Below the pieces are notes generated by a model. That model made no database searches. It was given only the letters and a program-made list of their open reading frames with translations, and was not told where the DNA came from. From Pseudomonadota bacterium (GTDB lineage: Bacteria; Pseudomonadota; Alphaproteobacteria; Rhizobiales; Xanthobacteraceae): a stretch of 5,205 nucleotides of DNA. Numbering within the stretch: the stretch's first letter is position 1; every line of letters starts with the position of its first letter. The DNA is taken from assembly GCA_021823875.1 (NCBI GenBank), contig JAKAMD010000262.1, positions 1-5,205 of the forward strand, in the 5' to 3' direction. Made by a program: the position numbers and the translations under genes. Shown here in pieces: positions 1 to 5,205 of the stretch.

Positions 1-23
1 CAAAACACCGCGCCACAGCGGCG
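1..23 (-). terminator. Possible Rho-independent terminator after the DUF2125 gene
   Basis: Read on the minus strand, a stem CGCCGC / GCGGTG (one G-T wobble) encloses the loop TGTGGC and is followed directly by TTTTG. It starts 7 nt after the TAG stop of the DUF2125 gene. A six-bp GC-rich stem plus four T residues is a modest intrinsic terminator. The window edge hides whether the T-tract continues, so the call is tentative. Confidence 0.35.
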
Positions 24-30
24 AGACGCA

Positions 31-1167
31 CTAAAATAATGCCGGCGTCACGCCGAGCGGGATCGGTCCGAGAAACATCGCGCCGTCATCGAAGCGCAGC
101 GGCAGCGTCAAGGCCTGCCGGCCCTCGAGCACGGTCGGCTTTCCGATCAGATTGAGACCGAGCGCGATATTGGCGCCGGCTTGCTGGCGGGCGGCTTCGC
201 CTAGGCCGGGCGACAGGCGATCAAGCATCCCAGCCAGCTTATCGACCGGCGCAGACTGCTGAACCATTTTCCGCGCGCCGATCGCGGCCAGGAACGGTTC
301 AATGCCGGCAATGGTCATGTGCAGCTCGCCTTGCAGCCTTCCCTTGGCGTTGAGGGCGAGCGAGCCGGCGCCCACCGCCAGCGTCTCGCCTTGCTGCAGG
401 CGCATCTCGTTGATTTCGATGCGGCCGCCCGCCGCCTGAATTTCGCGGAACCGCGCCGGCCAGGGTTTGGGCGAGAAGTCGCTCAGACCGCGCAGCGAGA
501 TGATGATGTTGGCGTTGAATGGGACCCGCGCGGCCCGATGCGTCGCTGGCAACGACGCCTGGTCGAGTTCGAGCGCCAGTTCGATCACCGGCTTGGTGTC
601 GACCGCGCCTTCCACGATGCGGCCGTGCAGCTCGACATGCTTGGCGCGCATCAGGTCCTGCCGGCTGGTGCCGTTGACGCGTTCGATAACCGGATCGTCG
701 AGCACCAGTGCCGCGCGCTCGGGCGCCGCCGGCGTGCCGCGCAGGCTGGATTGGGCCAGCCGCCAATTGACCAGGATATTCGGCGCGCGCCCGGGCTCGG
801 CGATGGTGAGCGGGCCGGTGTATTCGCCGATCAGCAAGGTTGGCTGATAGACCTGCGCCACCACCAGCACATGGCCGGCTTCAATGGTGAGCGGCAGGCC
901 CATGCCGCGGAATACCGCACTGGCGCGGCCGCAATCGACCTCGAAGCGGAACGGAAAGCCGCCGACCGACTGCGAACCGCATTCATAAACGCGGCCGGCC
1001 TTCGCCTCGCGCGCGCGCCAGCCGTCGAGCAGAACCTGCACCTGACCGGCGGCGTAGTACCAGAACCCGATCCAGCCGCCGACCAGCACCACCAGGGCCA
1101 GCACCAGAATCGCATAGCGGCGCCCGTAGCGGCGCCGGGCCGGGATGCCGGTTGCGGTGTGATCCAT
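31..1167 (-). CDS. DUF2125 domain-containing membrane-anchored protein
   Basis: This 378-residue protein of unknown function matches the alphaproteobacterial DUF2125 family in architecture. A basic N-terminus (RRRYGRRY, about residues 11-18) precedes one hydrophobic segment at about 19-38, so it is probably anchored in the inner membrane with a large periplasmic part. The family hallmark near residues 63-79 is present: Cys63, then GGFPFRFEVDC ending in Cys79, a pair that could form a disulfide. The remainder alternates beta-rich stretches and short hydrophobic runs, with no catalytic motif I recognise. The ATG at 1167 is the first in frame and has AAGGTG 10 nt upstream. The gene diverges from chaC and appears to be followed by a terminator. 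The family assignment is from recalled motif resemblance; the envelope role is inference from topology. Confidence 0.85.
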   Translation of the reverse strand: MDHTATGIPARRRYGRRYAILVLALVVLVGGWIGFWYYAAGQVQVLLDGWRAREAKAGRVYECGSQSVGGFPFRFEVDCGRASAVFRGMGLPLTIEAGHVLVVAQVYQPTLLIGEYTGPLTIAEPGRAPNILVNWRLAQSSLRGTPAAPERAALVLDDPVIERVNGTSRQDLMRAKHVELHGRIVEGAVDTKPVIELALELDQASLPATHRAARVPFNANIIISLRGLSDFSPKPWPARFREIQAAGGRIEINEMRLQQGETLAVGAGSLALNAKGRLQGELHMTIAGIEPFLAAIGARKMVQQSAPVDKLAGMLDRLSPGLGEAARQQAGANIALGLNLIGKPTVLEGRQALTLPLRFDDGAMFLGPIPLGVTPALF

Positions 1168-1295
1168 GACGCTGTGTCACCTTGCGATTGCGGCGTTTCT
1201 GCGCCCGCCCGCCAAAGTTGGCCGCCGGCTTGCAGGGGAACCGGCTGCCTGTTACGCGAACAGACCGTCGGCCCTGTCAACGGCTATATCCCCGC
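1168..1295. other. Divergent intergenic region between DUF2125 and chaC
   Basis: This 128-bp gap separates two genes transcribed away from each other, so it should carry both promoters. The only recognisable element is a TTGACA on the minus strand (see the promoter entry). I see no riboswitch-like structure or clear operator palindrome. chaC has no good Shine-Dalgarno sequence: only the pyrimidine-rich tail TATATCCCCGC precedes its ATG. Confidence 0.6.
1252..1280 (-). promoter_or_regulatory. Candidate sigma-70-type promoter for the DUF2125 gene
   Basis: The minus strand has a perfect -35 hexamer TTGACA at 1280-1275. At 17-nt spacing lies GCGTAA (1257-1252), a poor -10 match. Transcription would start near 1245 and leave a leader of roughly 78 nt. 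The -35 element is convincing by eye, the -10 element is not, so this is a low-confidence call. Confidence 0.25.
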
Positions 1296-1865
1296 ATGAC
1301 CGCAAATATCGAGCAAAACGGCGAAGACCTGTGGGTATTCGCCTATGGATCGCTGATGTGGCGCCCGGGCTTCGATTTCCTCGACCGCCGCCCAGCCCGC
1401 CTGGTCGGCGCCCACCGCGCGCTCTGCGTTTATTCCTTCGTCCACCGCGGCACCCCGGAAAAGCCCGGCCTGGTGCTCGGCCTCGACCGCGGCGGCAACT
1501 GCCGCGGCATCGCCTACCGGGTGGCGGCCGGCAAGCGTGACGCCACCATCGCTTATTTACGCGAGCGCGAGCAGGTCACCATGGTCTATCGCGAGGCCAT
1601 GCGCTCGGTCTGGCTCGACGACGACCCGCAACAGCGCGTGCCGGCGCTCTGCTATCTGGTCGACCGCGGCCACGAGCAATATGCCGGTCCGCTGACGCTC
1701 GAACAGCAATTGCATTTCGTGCGCCAGGGCCACGGCCGCTCCGGCAACAACCGCGATTACGTGCTGGCGACGGTGCAGGAAATCGAGCGCCAAGGCTACC
1801 GCGACGCCGAGCTACATCTTCTGGCCGAGCGGCTCAAGGGCGCGCACGAGACGGCGGCGGGCTAG
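1296..1865 (+). CDS. chaC: ChaC-type gamma-glutamylcyclotransferase (glutathione-specific)
   Basis: The product is a 189-residue cytoplasmic enzyme of the ChaC/GCG family, which cleaves glutathione to 5-oxoproline and Cys-Gly. The glycine-rich substrate loop FAYGSLMWRPGF lies at residues 15-26. The family's YLxxRE element appears as YLRERE at 87-92, which makes Glu92 the likely catalytic acid/base. The characteristic C-terminal block GRSGNNRDYVLATV is also present. The length is normal for bacterial ChaC. The frame stays open to 1182, but the ATG at 1296 is preferred because it puts the conserved WVFAYGSL block 12 residues from the start, as is usual. No good ribosome-binding site is visible, so initiation may be weak or leaderless. 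The gene stands alone, diverging from DUF2125 and converging on the acyltransferase. Specificity for glutathione is inferred from family membership. Confidence 0.93.
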   Translation: MTANIEQNGEDLWVFAYGSLMWRPGFDFLDRRPARLVGAHRALCVYSFVHRGTPEKPGLVLGLDRGGNCRGIAYRVAAGKRDATIAYLREREQVTMVYREAMRSVWLDDDPQQRVPALCYLVDRGHEQYAGPLTLEQQLHFVRQGHGRSGNNRDYVLATVQEIERQGYRDAELHLLAERLKGAHETAAG

Positions 1866-1873
1866 CCTCCCCA

Positions 1874-1989
1874 CGTCATGGCCGGGCTTGTCCCGGCCAT
1901 CCATGTCTTATTTCGTTGCCAAGTTTTGTTGACATGTTTTGTTGCCATGCCTGAAGACGTGGATGCCCGGCACAAGGCCGGGCATGACG
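1874..1989. repeat. Long inverted repeat of two 36-bp arms, each itself a hairpin
   Basis: The arms at 1874-1909 and 1954-1989 are inverted copies matching at 31 of 36 positions. Each arm contains its own perfect hairpin of 9-bp stem and 5-nt loop: ATGGCCGGG-CTTGT-CCCGGCCAT at 1878-1900 and ATGCCCGGC-ACAAG-GCCGGGCAT at 1963-1985. It fills the gap between two convergent genes, starting 8 nt after the chaC stop and ending 28 nt from the acyltransferase stop. It resembles dispersed intergenic palindromes I recall from Bradyrhizobium-like genomes (CGTCATGGCCGGGC...). It may act as a bidirectional terminator or 3' mRNA stabiliser, though no T-tract adjoins the hairpins. Repeat structure is seen directly; dispersal and function are inference. 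Confidence 0.85.
1910..1948 (+). repeat. Three tandem 13-bp repeats in the spacer of the inverted repeat
   Basis: The units are ATTTCGTTGCCAA (1910-1922), GTTTTGTTGACAT (1923-1935) and GTTTTGTTGCCAT (1936-1948). Copies two and three match at 12 of 13 positions, copies one and three at 10 of 13. They start immediately after the left arm and leave only GCCTG before the right arm. They are AT-rich compared with the surrounding DNA. Confidence 0.7.
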
Positions 1990-2017
1990 GAGAATATTGC
2001 CCCGCTTCCGAACCTGT

Positions 2018-2752
2018 TTATTGATCGCCGCTCTTATCTTCAGCCTCCGCGATCAGCCGCGCCGTCGCGGTCTCGATCTCGTCCTGCAAACGCGCGGCGA
2101 AGGTCTCGCGATCGAGGCCGGGCGCGATCGGATCGAGAATCTCCACCACCACCGTGCCCGGGCGCATGCGCAGCGAGCGGCGTGGCCAAAACACCCCGGA
2201 ATTGAGCGCGATCGGCACGCAGGGCACGCCCTCGGCGAGATAGAGATGGGTGACGCCGTACTTGTAGCGCGGCTCGGCGCCGACCGGCCGCCGGGTGCCT
2301 TCCGGAAAGATGATGAGCTGGCGGTCGCAGGCGAGTTCGATACGGGCGCGCTCGGCCATCCGGTTGAGCGCCTGCGCGCCGGCGCCGCGGTCGACAGACA
2401 CCATGCGGCCCTTGATGGTGTACCAGCCGAAGATCGGGATCCACTGCAATTCGCGCTTCATGATGAAGGTCGGGCTGCGGAACAGCGGCAGCAGCGCGAA
2501 AGTCTCCCAGGCGGACTGATGCTTGGCGGCGACGATGAGCGGCCCGCGCGGCAGCTTCTCGCGCCCGCGGATTTCGTAGCGGATGCCGGCCACCACGCGC
2601 AGCAGCACCAGATTGATCCGTCCCCAGGTCTTGGCCACCCAGATGATGGCGCCATAGGGCAGGAAGAAGGTCGGCAGCGCGATGATCAGCCAGATCACCG
2701 TGTTCAAATAGAACAGCACATTGAAGGCGATGGAACGCAAACGATTGAGCAA
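2018..2752 (-). CDS. PlsC-like lysophospholipid acyltransferase (1-acyl-glycerol-3-phosphate acyltransferase family)
   Basis: The product belongs to the PlsC/LPLAT acyltransferase family, which transfers an acyl chain to a lysophospholipid such as 1-acyl-glycerol-3-phosphate at the inner membrane. With the start used here it has 244 residues, a normal length. A hydrophobic N-terminal segment at about 12-31 should anchor it. Motif I is KHQSAWETF with His78, with Glu83 where the classical HX4D has Asp. Motif II is MKRELQWIPIFGW (98-110), motif III is FPEGTR (149-154) and motif IV is VPCVPIALNSG (176-186). The TTG at 2752 is chosen because AAGGAG lies 9 nt upstream. A GTG at 2770 (250 residues) overlaps the preceding stop as GTGA but lacks a well-placed ribosome-binding site. 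It is last in the ftsEX operon, so it is probably co-transcribed. The exact lipid substrate cannot be read from sequence. Confidence 0.92.
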   Translation of the reverse strand: MLNRLRSIAFNVLFYLNTVIWLIIALPTFFLPYGAIIWVAKTWGRINLVLLRVVAGIRYEIRGREKLPRGPLIVAAKHQSAWETFALLPLFRSPTFIMKRELQWIPIFGWYTIKGRMVSVDRGAGAQALNRMAERARIELACDRQLIIFPEGTRRPVGAEPRYKYGVTHLYLAEGVPCVPIALNSGVFWPRRSLRMRPGTVVVEILDPIAPGLDRETFAARLQDEIETATARLIAEAEDKSGDQ

Positions 2753-2761
2753 AGAGACCGG

Positions 2762-2767
2762 CTCCTT
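2762..2767 (-). promoter_or_regulatory. Shine-Dalgarno AAGGAG that decides the acyltransferase start
   Basis: AAGGAG on the minus strand at 2767-2762 ends 9 nt before TTG at 2752, an ideal spacing. It lies just inside the alternative reading that begins with GTG at 2770, so it cannot serve that codon. It overlaps the last base of the upstream TGA (2769-2767), so ribosomes finishing the upstream gene arrive on top of it. Confidence 0.6.
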
Positions 2768-3378
2768 CACACCGCCGTGTCGGGATCCAGACGGAAGCGC
2801 ACGAGCGCGAACAGGTATTTCAGATATTCGCCCACGAACAGCCGCACTGCCTCGGGATTCTGCCACCAGATTTCTTTCTTCATGCGTTCCGAAATCACCG
2901 GATAAGGAATGAGTGTCAAGTCGGGAAGCTGGTGTTCGAGTTCGATCATCGCGCGCGGCATGTGCCAGTTCGAGGTCACGATGATCAGCGAATTGAAATT
3001 GTGCTGATGCGCCCAGCGCCGGGTCTCGATGGCGTTGCCGAAGGTATTGAGCGCGGAGTGGTCGATGTCGACGCAGCAGGAGAAATATTTGACATAGAGC
3101 GGCGACAGCCGCGCGATCTCCTTGGCGCTGGTCGAGCGGTAGACGCCGGTGATCAACAGCCGCTGGCCGCGCTCGGCTGCCAAGAGCTCGAAGGCGTCGG
3201 GAATGCGCGCGGCCGCGCCGGTCAGGACCACGATGGCGTCGGCCTTGCGGTCGATCTGCACCTCCTCGGTCGGAATTTGCCACGCGAACCAGAAAAAGCC
3301 GGCGGTCAGCGAGACGGTGCCCACCACGATCACGAACATGGTGAGGTAGCCGATCCAGCGTGCGAGGCTTACCAGCAT
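2767..3378 (-). CDS. YdcF/SanA/ElyC-like DUF218 family membrane protein
   Basis: This 203-residue protein has one N-terminal membrane segment (about residues 12-33) followed by a DUF218 (YdcF-like) domain that probably faces the periplasm. Family landmarks run in order: DAIVVLTGAAAR (47-58), the helix start DAFELL (61-66), RLLITGVY (73-80), ALNTFGNA (109-116), and TSNWHMPRA (135-143) with His139 and Arg142. Well-studied relatives SanA and ElyC affect envelope permeability and peptidoglycan or lipid-carrier metabolism; the biochemical activity of the family is not settled. The ATG at 3378 follows the ftsX stop after a single base, so the two are probably translationally coupled. The next gene begins at or just after this stop. 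The family call is firm; a role linked to division or the cell wall is inferred from the operon. Confidence 0.9.
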   Translation of the reverse strand: MLVSLARWIGYLTMFVIVVGTVSLTAGFFWFAWQIPTEEVQIDRKADAIVVLTGAAARIPDAFELLAAERGQRLLITGVYRSTSAKEIARLSPLYVKYFSCCVDIDHSALNTFGNAIETRRWAHQHNFNSLIIVTSNWHMPRAMIELEHQLPDLTLIPYPVISERMKKEIWWQNPEAVRLFVGEYLKYLFALVRFRLDPDTAV

Positions 3379-3379
3379 G

Positions 3380-4336
3380 CTAGTCGATGCTCTCCAGCGT
3401 GCGGTTGACCGTCAGGCGCGAGGTGAGCGCCGTGACCACCGCGATCACGACGATCTGGGCCAGCATCGCCACATAGCCCCAAAAGCCGACGGCGAAGCTG
3501 CCGAACAGGGCCGCCGACTGGACGGCCACCGCGGAACCCGCGAACAGCCGCGTGAAAAGGCCGGCCAGCGCGAAGATCAGGATCGCCACGCCGCCACCGA
3601 GCGCGCCGCCCTGCAGGCCGAGCATCAGGAAATGGCGCTGGAAGTGCCCGGCGATGAAGCCGTTCTTGGCGCCGACGAAATGCAAGACCTCGATCACCGT
3701 CTTGTTGGCCGCCATCGCCCCCCGGGTGGCGAAGGTGACCGACAGGATGGTGGCGGCAATCATCAACAACAGAATGACGATGCCTACCCCGACCACGGTT
3801 CCCGCCATGGTGCGCATGCGTTCGATCCAGCCGCGGTGATCGTCGAGGATCGCACCGGGCACCTGTTGCGCCAGCAGGCGGCGCAGTTCCGGAATATCGG
3901 GCGCGGCGCCGGGCGCGATCTTGACCACGATCAGCCGGGGCACCGGCAATTCGTCGAGCGTGAGCCCGCTGCCAAGCCAGGGTTCCAACAGCTGGCTGGA
4001 TTCTTCCTTGCTGTAGGGCCGCACCGCGGCAATGCCGGCGAAATTGCGCGCCACCGACGCCGCTTTCGTCACCGCCGCATCGACGTCGCGGCCCGGCGCC
4101 GGCACGATCTGGATGGTGACCTCGCGCGCAACGTCGGATTCCCAATCGCTCGCCGAAGAGCCGATCAGCAACACCGCGCCGGTGGTGAGCGAAACCAGGA
4201 AGGTCATGATCGCGACTACCGCGATCAGCGCATGGCTGGAGATGGAATGGCGCGGCACCAGCGGCGTCTCGAAGCGCGGCAGCACGCCCCCGAGACTGCC
4301 CGGCATGTTCATTTCAGTTGGCGCCAGTTCCATCAT
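3380..4336 (-). CDS. ftsX: Cell division protein FtsX, permease-like subunit of FtsEX
   Basis: FtsX is the integral membrane partner of FtsE; the complex uses ATP at the septum to activate peptidoglycan hydrolases through periplasmic partners. The 318-residue reading shows the expected topology: a cytoplasmic N-terminus, TM1 at about 36-59, a periplasmic domain at about 60-178, then TM2 (180-203), TM3 (240-261) and TM4 (284-305). The stretch between TM2 and TM3 with VLHFVGAKNGFIAGHF (217-232) matches the conserved cytoplasmic loop of FtsX. The start is uncertain: tandem ATGs at 4336 and 4333, and further ATGs at 4312 and 4306, all precede TM1, and none has a strong Shine-Dalgarno sequence. 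The 4336 start lies 16 nt beyond the ftsE stop, which fits coupled translation. The periplasmic domain is poorly conserved in the family generally, so the hydrolase partner cannot be predicted. Confidence 0.93.
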   Translation of the reverse strand: MMELAPTEMNMPGSLGGVLPRFETPLVPRHSISSHALIAVVAIMTFLVSLTTGAVLLIGSSASDWESDVAREVTIQIVPAPGRDVDAAVTKAASVARNFAGIAAVRPYSKEESSQLLEPWLGSGLTLDELPVPRLIVVKIAPGAAPDIPELRRLLAQQVPGAILDDHRGWIERMRTMAGTVVGVGIVILLLMIAATILSVTFATRGAMAANKTVIEVLHFVGAKNGFIAGHFQRHFLMLGLQGGALGGGVAILIFALAGLFTRLFAGSAVAVQSAALFGSFAVGFWGYVAMLAQIVVIAVVTALTSRLTVNRTLESID

Positions 4337-4352
4337 GATCGACTCGACCGGA

Positions 4353-5012
4353 TCAGTCGTAAATGTGCAGGCGGCCGTCGTGCAAGACCAGCCGGCGCGC
4401 ATCGTATTGGTCCATCAGGGCGATGTCGTGGGTGGCGATCACCACCGAGGTTCCCGATTTGTTGAGCTCGACGAACAGCCGCAGCAGGCGTTGCGCCAGG
4501 CTCGGATCGACGTTGCCGGTCGGCTCGTCGGCCAGCAGCAATTGCGGCCGCGCGATCACCGCGCGCGCGATTGCCGCGCGCTGCTTCTCGCCACCGGACA
4601 AGACCGGCGGCAGCGCCCAGATACGGTCACCCAACCCCACCCAGTCGAGCAATTCCACCACCTCGTCGCGATAGCTCTCCTCCGGCCGGCCCATGACCAT
4701 GAGCGGCAGCGCCACGTTCTCGTAGGTGGTCATGTGGTCGAGCAGGCGGAAATCCTGGAACACGATGCCGATGCGCCGGCGCAAGGTAGCAATGGCATCC
4801 TTCGACAGCGTGGCGACGTCATGGCCGAACTGGGTGATCAGCCCGCGGGTCGGCTTGAGCGAGAGGAACAGGAGCCGCAAGAGCGACGTCTTGCCGGCAC
4901 CGGAAGGCCCGGTGAGGAACTGGAAGGAATGCGGCTCGATGCGGAACGTGAGGTCGCGCAGAACCTCCGGCCCCAAGCCATAGCGCAAACCGACATTTTC
5001 GAATCGGACCAC
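4353..5012 (-). CDS. ftsE: Cell division ATP-binding protein FtsE
   Basis: FtsE is the cytoplasmic ATPase of FtsEX. The 219-residue product is a complete ABC nucleotide-binding domain close to the usual FtsE length of about 220. It has the Walker A motif GPSGAGKTS (35-43, Lys41), a Q-loop at Gln86, the signature LSGGEKQR (138-145), Walker B LLLADE with Glu163, the D-loop region around Asp169, and the switch His195. The opening MVRFENVGLRYG is typical of the family in this group. I chose the GTG at 5012 because GGAG (5025-5022) lies 9 nt upstream; the in-frame TTG at 5018 would be only 3 nt from it. All catalytic motifs are intact. It is the first gene of the operon with ftsX, the YdcF-like gene and the acyltransferase. 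Confidence 0.96.
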   Translation of the reverse strand: MVRFENVGLRYGLGPEVLRDLTFRIEPHSFQFLTGPSGAGKTSLLRLLFLSLKPTRGLITQFGHDVATLSKDAIATLRRRIGIVFQDFRLLDHMTTYENVALPLMVMGRPEESYRDEVVELLDWVGLGDRIWALPPVLSGGEKQRAAIARAVIARPQLLLADEPTGNVDPSLAQRLLRLFVELNKSGTSVVIATHDIALMDQYDARRLVLHDGRLHIYD

Positions 5013-5021
5013 GCCCAAGCG

Positions 5022-5025
5022 CTCC
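5022..5025 (-). promoter_or_regulatory. ftsE: Shine-Dalgarno GGAG that decides the ftsE start
   Basis: GGAG at 5025-5022 on the minus strand is 9 nt from the GTG at 5012 and 3 nt from the TTG at 5018. Spacing favours the GTG and the protein start MVRFENV. Confidence 0.5.
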
Positions 5026-5027
5026 GG

Positions 5028-5041
5028 TTAATGCCCGTTAA
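5028..5041 (-). promoter_or_regulatory. Paired TTAA motif upstream of ftsE, resembling a CtrA site
   Basis: On the minus strand two TTAAC boxes (TTAACG and TTAACC) lie just ahead of the ftsE Shine-Dalgarno, arranged as TTAA-N6-TTAA. The alphaproteobacterial cell-cycle regulator CtrA binds TTAA-N7-TTAA, so the spacing is one base short. The similarity is visible; actual binding is speculative. Confidence 0.2.
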
Positions 5042-5046
5042 GAACT

Positions 5047-5060
5047 GCCGTTTGCGGCAA
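5047..5060. repeat. Small inverted repeat in the ftsE leader
   Basis: TGCCG-TTTG-CGGCA forms a perfect 5-bp stem with a 4-nt loop. On the minus strand it is followed by GTTCTT, so it could be a weak terminator for the gene ending at 5131, or an operator near the ftsE promoter. No confident -35/-10 pair is visible around it. Confidence 0.35.
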
Positions 5061-5130
5061 ATCCATGCGAATCCGCCACCCCGCCGCAGTCTCTCACGAG
5101 CCGCGCCCCGTTTGCCCGCTTTTTACAGCA

Positions 5131-5205
5131 TTATCGCCGCCTCGCCAGCGTCAGCTTAGCCTCTTCGCCCGGCCGCGGCCCCGGTCTGGCAAGCGCCCGG
5201 GCGAT
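5131..5205 (-). CDS. Possible 3' end of an upstream gene (partial, hypothetical)
   Basis: The minus strand is open from the window edge to TAA at 5133-5131, giving 24 residues ending in EEAKLTLARRR. By hand count 20 of 24 sense codons end in G or C, which matches the coding bias of the neighbours, and a small hairpin follows downstream before ftsE. The other two minus-strand frames hit stops near 5153 and 5158. The plus strand is also open here from ATG at 5066 to the edge, but that reading is Arg/Pro-rich and looks like a shadow. The fragment is too short to assign a family; it could be non-coding. Confidence 0.3.
   Translation of the reverse strand: MARALARPGPRPGEEAKLTLARRR

Noticed and set aside
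1182..1295. N-terminal extension of ChaC starting at 1182
   Set aside because: It is Arg/Pro-rich, lies in the divergent promoter region and is absent from the family. The conserved domain starts shortly after the ATG at 1296.
319..1299. Long plus-strand open frame (326 codons) opposite the DUF2125 gene
   Set aside because: It is antisense to a protein with a clear membrane segment and family motif. Its translation is Arg/Gln/Asp-rich with no recognisable domain, which is typical of mirror frames in GC-rich DNA.
1929..1934. TTGACA in the repeat spacer as an outward promoter
   Set aside because: No -10-like hexamer lies 16-18 nt downstream on the plus strand, and the hexamer comes from the degenerate second unit of the tandem repeat.
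1874..1989. CRISPR-like or insertion-sequence interpretation of the repeats
   Set aside because: There are only two inverted arms and short contiguous tandem units without unique spacers. There is no transposase and no clear target-site duplication.
2771..3283. In-frame upstream extension of the acyltransferase to 421 codons
   Set aside because: The extension overlaps the whole YdcF-like gene in another frame and reads as Arg-rich nonsense. Acyltransferase homology begins only after about 2750.
3377..5159. Long plus-strand open frames opposite ftsX and ftsE (up to 375 codons)
   Set aside because: They lie antisense to two confidently identified genes with intact motifs, and their products are low-complexity and His/Arg-rich without any domain.
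5066..5205. Plus-strand open frame from ATG 5066 to the window edge as a gene divergent from ftsE
   Set aside because: There is no ribosome-binding site, the composition is Arg/Pro-rich, and third-position G/C is lower than in the minus-strand reading. I looked for a zinc-ribbon CPxC start, expected from some related neighbourhoods, and did not find one.

Overview
The window is GC-rich, densely coded chromosomal DNA that reads as an alphaproteobacterium, most likely Hyphomicrobiales (Rhizobiales) of the Bradyrhizobium / Rhodopseudomonas / Pseudolabrys kind. The reasons are the strong G/C bias at third codon positions, a DUF2125 protein, the order ftsE-ftsX-YdcF-like-acyltransferase, and an intergenic palindromic repeat of a type I recall from Bradyrhizobium-like genomes. 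The taxonomic call is inference from gene content.

Layout. Positions 1-23 hold a possible terminator for the first gene. A DUF2125 envelope protein is encoded on the minus strand (31-1167). A 128-bp divergent gap follows, then a ChaC-type gamma-glutamylcyclotransferase on the plus strand (1296-1865). The convergent gap 1866-2017 is almost filled by a two-hairpin inverted repeat (1874-1989) enclosing three 13-bp tandem repeats. From about 5012 down to 2018 a four-gene minus-strand operon runs in the order ftsE, ftsX, YdcF/DUF218 membrane protein, PlsC-type lysophospholipid acyltransferase. Its junctions are tight: 16 nt, 1 nt, and then a 4-nt overlap or short gap depending on the start used. 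The stretch 5013-5205 holds the likely ftsE leader and perhaps the last 24 codons of another minus-strand gene.

How the genes fit together. FtsE and FtsX form the ABC-type complex that controls septal peptidoglycan hydrolysis. The YdcF-like protein belongs to a family tied to envelope and peptidoglycan homeostasis, and the acyltransferase makes or remodels phospholipid. The operon therefore looks like an envelope and division module. ChaC degrades glutathione, and DUF2125 is an uncharacterised membrane-anchored protein.

I found no CRISPR array, transposase, tRNA or rRNA, phage gene, or new defence-type system. The coding part is ordinary. The most unusual structure is the 1874-1989 repeat: its two arms differ at paired positions that preserve each local hairpin.
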